From the NCBI GenBank assembly GCA_934661135.1, contig CAKUJA010000051.1, positions 1-16,417 on the forward strand: DNA of 16,417 nt, given 5' to 3'. A model generated the notes under the pieces. That model was given only the letters and a program-made list of their open reading frames with translations, ran no database searches and had not been told where the DNA came from. Position 1 is the first letter of the stretch. Every line of letters begins with the position of its first letter. The translations under genes were made by a program, and so were the position numbers. The DNA comes from an uncultured Oscillospiraceae bacterium (GTDB lineage: Bacteria > Bacillota > Clostridia > Oscillospirales > Oscillospiraceae). This document shows, piece by piece, positions 14,072-16,417 of this stretch.

Positions 14072-14201
14072 CCATCTGGCAGGGAGATACAGCAGCCGCG
14101 GACAGTATGCGACGATATGAGCGTACCCACGGCCCAACGCTGCACAGCAGCGACTGCAATACGCGCTCTTGACCGGAGCGTAGGAACGGACTGCCGGATG
14201 G
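14072..14201 (+). ncRNA. Candidate structured RNA, unassigned
   Basis: This 130-nt stretch without a credible gene folds into a closed multibranch shape. The closing stem is 14072-14082 with 14191-14201 (11 bp, one G-T). A second stem is 14095-14101 with 14127-14133 (one mismatch), stacked on 14105-14110 with 14121-14126. A third is CGCTGC-ACA-GCAGCG at 14138-14152, and a fourth is CGCTC/GAGCG at 14164-14168 and 14176-14180. The pairs were found by eye. It could be a 5' leader of xis-int or a separate RNA. The strand is uncertain because the stems are nearly symmetric. I could not match it to any riboswitch, T-box or ribozyme core. Confidence 0.5.
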
Positions 14202-14210
14202 CTTATAAAG

Positions 14211-14245
14211 CAAAAACAGCCTTCTCATTATTTCGAGAAAGGCTG
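14211..14245 (-). terminator. Terminator-like hairpin upstream of xis
   Basis: CAGCCTTCTC (14217-14226) pairs with GAGAAAGGCTG (14235-14245) with one bulged A and an 8-nt loop. On the minus strand the hairpin is followed by TTTTTG, which fits an intrinsic terminator shielding the divergent region from antisense transcription. On the plus strand it lies about 10 nt before the xis ribosome site and could influence xis translation. Confidence 0.55.
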
Positions 14246-14268
14246 CATCAAATAAAATCGAGGTATTT

Positions 14269-14460
14269 ATGAACGAAGAAGAATTAAAAAAAGATCAGCT
14301 TCCTCAGATTCTACATGTAAAAGACCTGCAGGTATTGCTCTCCATCAGCCATAACACGGCCTATGAACTAGTGCGTTCAGGGAAAATCAGAAGCATCCGA
14401 ATTGGGCGCACATATAAAATCCCTTTAGATGCTTTCACAGAGTATCTGCGCAACGGCTGA
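14269..14460 (+). CDS. xis: Excisionase (Xis), helix-turn-helix protein
   Basis: This 63-residue protein has the excisionase-type winged helix-turn-helix: ILHVKDLQVLLSISHNTAYELVRSGKIRSIRIGRTYKIP at about 14-52, followed by LDAFTEYLRNG. The pattern 'v.dl...L.is..tay.lv..GkI...rIGr..rip...f..yl' is typical of Tn916-like Xis. It would bind near the element ends and bias the integrase toward excision. GAGG lies 5 nt before the ATG. It is followed 80 bp later by int, which has its own promoter, so xis and int can be expressed separately. The hairpin and structured RNA upstream may control it. Confidence 0.9.
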   Translation: MNEEELKKDQLPQILHVKDLQVLLSISHNTAYELVRSGKIRSIRIGRTYKIPLDAFTEYLRNG

Positions 14461-14471
14461 AGCATATCATC

Positions 14472-14500
14472 TTGTGATTTGGGTTCATTCGTGGTATGAT
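14472..14500 (+). promoter_or_regulatory. Promoter of the integrase gene
   Basis: TTGTGA (14472-14477) and TATGAT (14495-14500) are separated by 17 bp, with a TGG just before the -10 forming an extended -10. It starts inside the gap after xis, so int can be expressed without xis. The integrase ATG is 41 bp downstream of the -10. Confidence 0.65.
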
Positions 14501-14540
14501 TGATTTGTACCTGCTATGCGGCATCGAAAGGAGCGTATTT

Positions 14541-15728
14541 ATGTCGCAAAGCAAAGCATCTGGAAGAAAGTCTGTCGCCGGAATGGGCTCCATCCGAAAA
14601 AAAGAGAAAGTTATAAACGGAAAAGCCTATACCTACTACGAAGCAAGATACACTGTCGGGATTGATCTCGGCACAGGCAAGCAGATTCAAAAAAGTATCA
14701 GCGGAAAAACGCAGCGCGAGGTTGCTAAGAGACTAAAAGAGATCACAACGTCGATTGATACCGGTACCTACCTGCCCTCTTGTAAGCTGACAGTTGGCGA
14801 GTGGCTGAATACGTGGATCTCAGAATATACTGCAGATTGGAAGCCGCTCACAGTAAGCAACTACTCAAAGCAAATCAAGAAGCACCTGATTCCGCGTCTC
14901 GGTGCTGCAAAACTGGAGGATCTGGACACACATACAATTCAGCTCTTTTATAACTCCCTTACAAAATCAGGGCTGGCGCCAAAAACGGTAAAGAACATAC
15001 ACGGCGTTCTCCATGCCGCCTTAGAGCAGGCAATTTCAAATGGTTATATTCACAAGAACCCGACCGCCGGCTGCAAACTTCCCAAAGTCGTTCGGCCGGA
15101 AATCAAGCCCTTGGAGCCAGAGGAAATCGCCCGAATGCTGAAGGAAGCGAAGAAGGACGCATACGATAACCTGTTTATCGTTGCGATGTTTACCGGCATG
15201 CGTCAAGGCGAGCTGCTAGGTCTATCCTGGGACAACGTTAATTTCAAGACCGGACAGATCACCATCAAGCAGCAGCTTCAATGCAAAGACGGCGTGTACT
15301 TTCTGGAAACACCCAAGAGCGGAAAGTATCGAGTGCTATCCCCTGCACCGGTTGTAATGGAAGCTCTAAAAGATGAGCAGCAACAGCAAAATGCAAACAA
15401 GCAAATTGTCGGAGCAGGCTGGGAAAACAAATGGAACCTGGTGTTCACAGACGCACTTGGCAAAAATCTTGTTCGCAGAACAGTCGTAAAGCACTTCAAG
15501 TCCGTGATTGAAAGAGCCAAAATTCCCTCAGATGTTCGCTTTCATGATCTGCGTCACAGCTTCGCAGTAACCTCATTGTACACTGGCGACGACATTAAAA
15601 CAGTGCAGGCCAATTTAGGCCATGCTACGGCACAGTTTACACTTGATGTCTACGGGCATGTCACACAGAAAATGCGGCAGGAAAGTGCCATGCGAATGCA
15701 AGCCTTTTATAACCATCTGGAAGTATAG
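14541..15728 (+). CDS. int: Tyrosine recombinase integrase
   Basis: The product is 395 residues in the usual three parts: an N-terminal arm-binding region (about 12-75), a SAM-like core-binding domain (about 84-170) and a catalytic domain. The catalytic set is complete: Arg221 in FTGMRQGELLGL, Lys259 in ETPKSGK, His335 and Arg338 in FHDLRHSF, His361 in LGHAT, and nucleophile Tyr371 in DVYGHV. It should join the excised circle to the tRNA-Trp site and reverse this with Xis. The ATG at 14541 has AAAGGAG 7 nt upstream; an in-frame ATG at 14496 overlaps the promoter -10 and is rejected. The stop lies 143 bp from the tRNA-Trp 3' end, with direct repeats between. Confidence 0.96.
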   Translation: MSQSKASGRKSVAGMGSIRKKEKVINGKAYTYYEARYTVGIDLGTGKQIQKSISGKTQREVAKRLKEITTSIDTGTYLPSCKLTVGEWLNTWISEYTADWKPLTVSNYSKQIKKHLIPRLGAAKLEDLDTHTIQLFYNSLTKSGLAPKTVKNIHGVLHAALEQAISNGYIHKNPTAGCKLPKVVRPEIKPLEPEEIARMLKEAKKDAYDNLFIVAMFTGMRQGELLGLSWDNVNFKTGQITIKQQLQCKDGVYFLETPKSGKYRVLSPAPVVMEALKDEQQQQNANKQIVGAGWENKWNLVFTDALGKNLVRRTVVKHFKSVIERAKIPSDVRFHDLRHSFAVTSLYTGDDIKTVQANLGHATAQFTLDVYGHVTQKMRQESAMRMQAFYNHLEV

Positions 15729-15756
15729 TCAACCACCTGTTACCTGCTTCTGATAA

Positions 15757-15778
15757 GGGGGAAAAATGGGGGAAAAAT
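15757..15778 (+). repeat. Tandem 11-bp direct repeat, possible integrase arm site
   Basis: GGGGGAAAAAT occurs twice back to back (15757-15767 and 15768-15778), 28 bp after the int stop. Tn916-type integrases bind short direct repeats near the element ends through their N-terminal domain, so this is a plausible arm site. Binding is inferred. Confidence 0.5.
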
Positions 15779-15813
15779 TTTAGGTGTTGCGTTTTTCGAA
15801 CTTTTTCCATCAA

Positions 15814-15843
15814 AAAATAGCCAAAAGCAATAGAAAATAGCCA
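15814..15843 (+). repeat. AAAATAGCCA direct repeats spaced 20 bp
   Basis: The 10-mer occurs at 15814-15823 and 15834-15843, exactly 20 bp (about two helical turns) apart. Its near-inverse TGGCTATTT occurs at 15861-15869 as part of the terminator hairpin. The spacing puts both copies on the same DNA face, which fits a pair of recombinase or Xis binding sites. This is only a positional inference. Confidence 0.4.
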
Positions 15844-15869
15844 GTAATCAGAACAATTACTGGCTATTT
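15835..15869 (-). terminator. Terminator downstream of the tRNA cluster
   Basis: This is a perfect 14-bp stem, AAATAGCCAGTAAT with ATTACTGGCTATTT, with a 7-nt loop. On the minus strand it is followed by TTCTATTGCTTTTGG. It lies just past the tRNA-Trp 3' end and should end the tRNA/5S transcript. If the element is inserted in the tRNA 3' end, this terminator is supplied by the element, not the host. Confidence 0.7.
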
Positions 15870-15871
15870 GC

Positions 15872-15947
<76 letters not shown>

Positions 15948-15961
15948 ATATCGAGTTACTA

Positions 15962-16038
15962 TGGTGGGCCTTCGGGGACTCGAACCCAGGACCGACCGGT
16001 TATGAGCCGGCTGCTCTAACCAACTGAGCTAAAGGCCC
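15962..16038 (-). tRNA. tRNA with CAT anticodon (Ile2 or elongator Met)
   Basis: This 77-nt cloverleaf has GGGCCTT/AAGGCCC acceptor arms, anticodon loop CTCATAA and encoded CCA. The body, with GGCTCATAACC, closely resembles the Bacillus tRNA-Ile2 whose CAT is modified to lysidine, so I lean to Ile2. Elongator Met cannot be excluded by eye. A short hairpin, TAGCCG/CGGCTA (16057-16080), separates it from tRNA-Asn. Confidence 0.9.
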
Positions 16039-16085
16039 ATCCGGTAAAGAATGAAATAGCCGCCACAGGTGTGACGGCTAATCAA

Positions 16086-16161
16086 TGGCTCCCCCTGTTG
16101 GACTCGAACCAACGACCCCCTGATTAACAGTCAGATGCTCTACCGGCTGAGCTAAGGAGGA
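16086..16161 (-). tRNA. tRNA-Asn(GTT)
   Basis: This 76-nt cloverleaf has TCCTCCT/AGGGGGA acceptor arms (one T-G pair), a CTGTTAA anticodon loop and encoded CCA. It lies 8 bp downstream of 5S rRNA and is probably cotranscribed with it. Confidence 0.95.
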
Positions 16162-16169
16162 ATATATAT

Positions 16170-16284
16170 GTTGGCACTATCTATTTTCCCAGCCAGTCAC
16201 CCGGCAAGTATCGTCGACGAATACGAGCTTAACTTCTGTGTTCGGGATGGGAACAGGTGGACCCTCGTACCAATCAGCACCAAC
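16170..16284 (-). rRNA. rrf: 5S ribosomal RNA
   Basis: About 115 nt with the 5S signatures on the minus strand: GTTGGTGCTGATTGG at the 5' end, CCACCTGTTCCCATCCCGAA, CAGAAGTTAAGCTC, and a 3' end that pairs back with GTTGGTGC. Exact ends are estimated from the terminal pairing. A hairpin CGACGG-AAGT-CCGTCG (16297-16312) lies between it and tRNA-Glu and may be a processing site. An ORF across this region is a shadow. Confidence 0.95.
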
Positions 16285-16341
16285 TATATATGTTAACGAC
16301 GGAAGTCCGTCGATAACAACTTTGTATGCACGCCAAAAAGG

Positions 16342-16416
16342 TGGTGACCCGTACCGGATTCGAACCGATGTTAAAGGCGTGAGAGGCCTCTGTCTTAACC
16401 ACTTGACCAACGGGCC
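16342..16416 (-). tRNA. tRNA-Glu(CTC)
   Basis: This 75-nt cloverleaf has GGCCCGT/ACGGGTC acceptor arms, a CTCTCAC anticodon loop (CTC), a GGTTCGAATCC T-arm and encoded CCA. It reads GAG codons; the more usual Firmicutes Glu tRNA has TTC. It reaches within one base of the window edge, so upstream genes of the cluster are not visible. Confidence 0.93.
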
Positions 16417-16417
16417 A

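Noticed and set aside
14072..14201. T-box, common riboswitch or hammerhead identity for the structured region
   Set aside because: I looked for the T-box GGACCGCG-type block, SAM, TPP, FMN, cobalamin and purine cores and the CTGANGA hammerhead core. None is present on either strand.
14043..14228. Minus-strand frame of 61 codons in the divergent region
   Set aside because: It runs through the structured RNA region, has no ribosome site, and its translation has no recognisable feature.
16177..16410. Minus-strand frame of 77 codons
   Set aside because: It covers 5S rRNA and tRNA-Glu on the same strand, so it is not a protein gene.

Overview
The window looks like one end of an integrated mobile element in a low-to-mid-GC Gram-positive host, probably a gut or rumen clostridium of the Ruminococcus/Oscillospiraceae type. 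The grounds are strong AGGAGG-type ribosome binding sites, a Tn916-like xis-int pair, PcfJ/PcfK homologues, and a tRNA/5S cluster of Firmicutes type. The species assignment is inference. The element is most likely an integrative conjugative or mobilizable element. No relaxase, coupling ATPase, type IV secretion or phage structural gene lies in the part seen, so its transfer mode is open.

Layout from right to left. At 15872-16416 on the minus strand is chromosomal sequence: tRNA-Glu(CTC), 5S rRNA, tRNA-Asn(GTT), a CAT-anticodon tRNA and tRNA-Trp(CCA). The element abuts the 3' end of tRNA-Trp, and the tyrosine integrase (14541-15728, plus) points at it, which is the classic layout for insertion into a tRNA 3' end. 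A small excisionase (14269-14460, plus) precedes int. Between the plus-strand xis-int unit and the minus-strand genes lies a 340-bp divergent control region. It holds a promoter on each strand, a BoxA-like motif and about 130 bp that folds into a well-formed multibranch RNA.

Everything from 13928 down to 44 is on the minus strand. A first small gene (13563-13928) has its own promoter. A second promoter at 13522-13550, with a perfect TTGACA and an 18-bp palindrome resembling an NrdR box in its spacer, faces the main operon. Its leader of about 275 nt carries two terminator-like hairpins in tandem. The operon then encodes, in order: a small basic peptide, a YqaJ-type exonuclease, a RecD2-like helicase, a putative single-strand annealing protein, a zinc-finger/Toprim primase, three small unknown proteins, a PcfK-like protein with a possible beta-clamp-binding tail, a DUF7666-like protein, PcfJ, a cysteine-rich zinc-ribbon protein and a zinc aminopeptidase-like protein. 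The genes are tightly packed, several with overlaps of 4-8 nt. Stable hairpins interrupt three of the wider gaps.

Together the operon looks like a DNA-processing module for an excised element: an exonuclease/annealing pair for recombination, a helicase and a primase for replication, and PcfJ/PcfK accessory functions. The most unusual parts are the regulatory DNA (NrdR-like operator, tandem leader terminators, unassigned structured RNA) and the unexplained accessory proteins.
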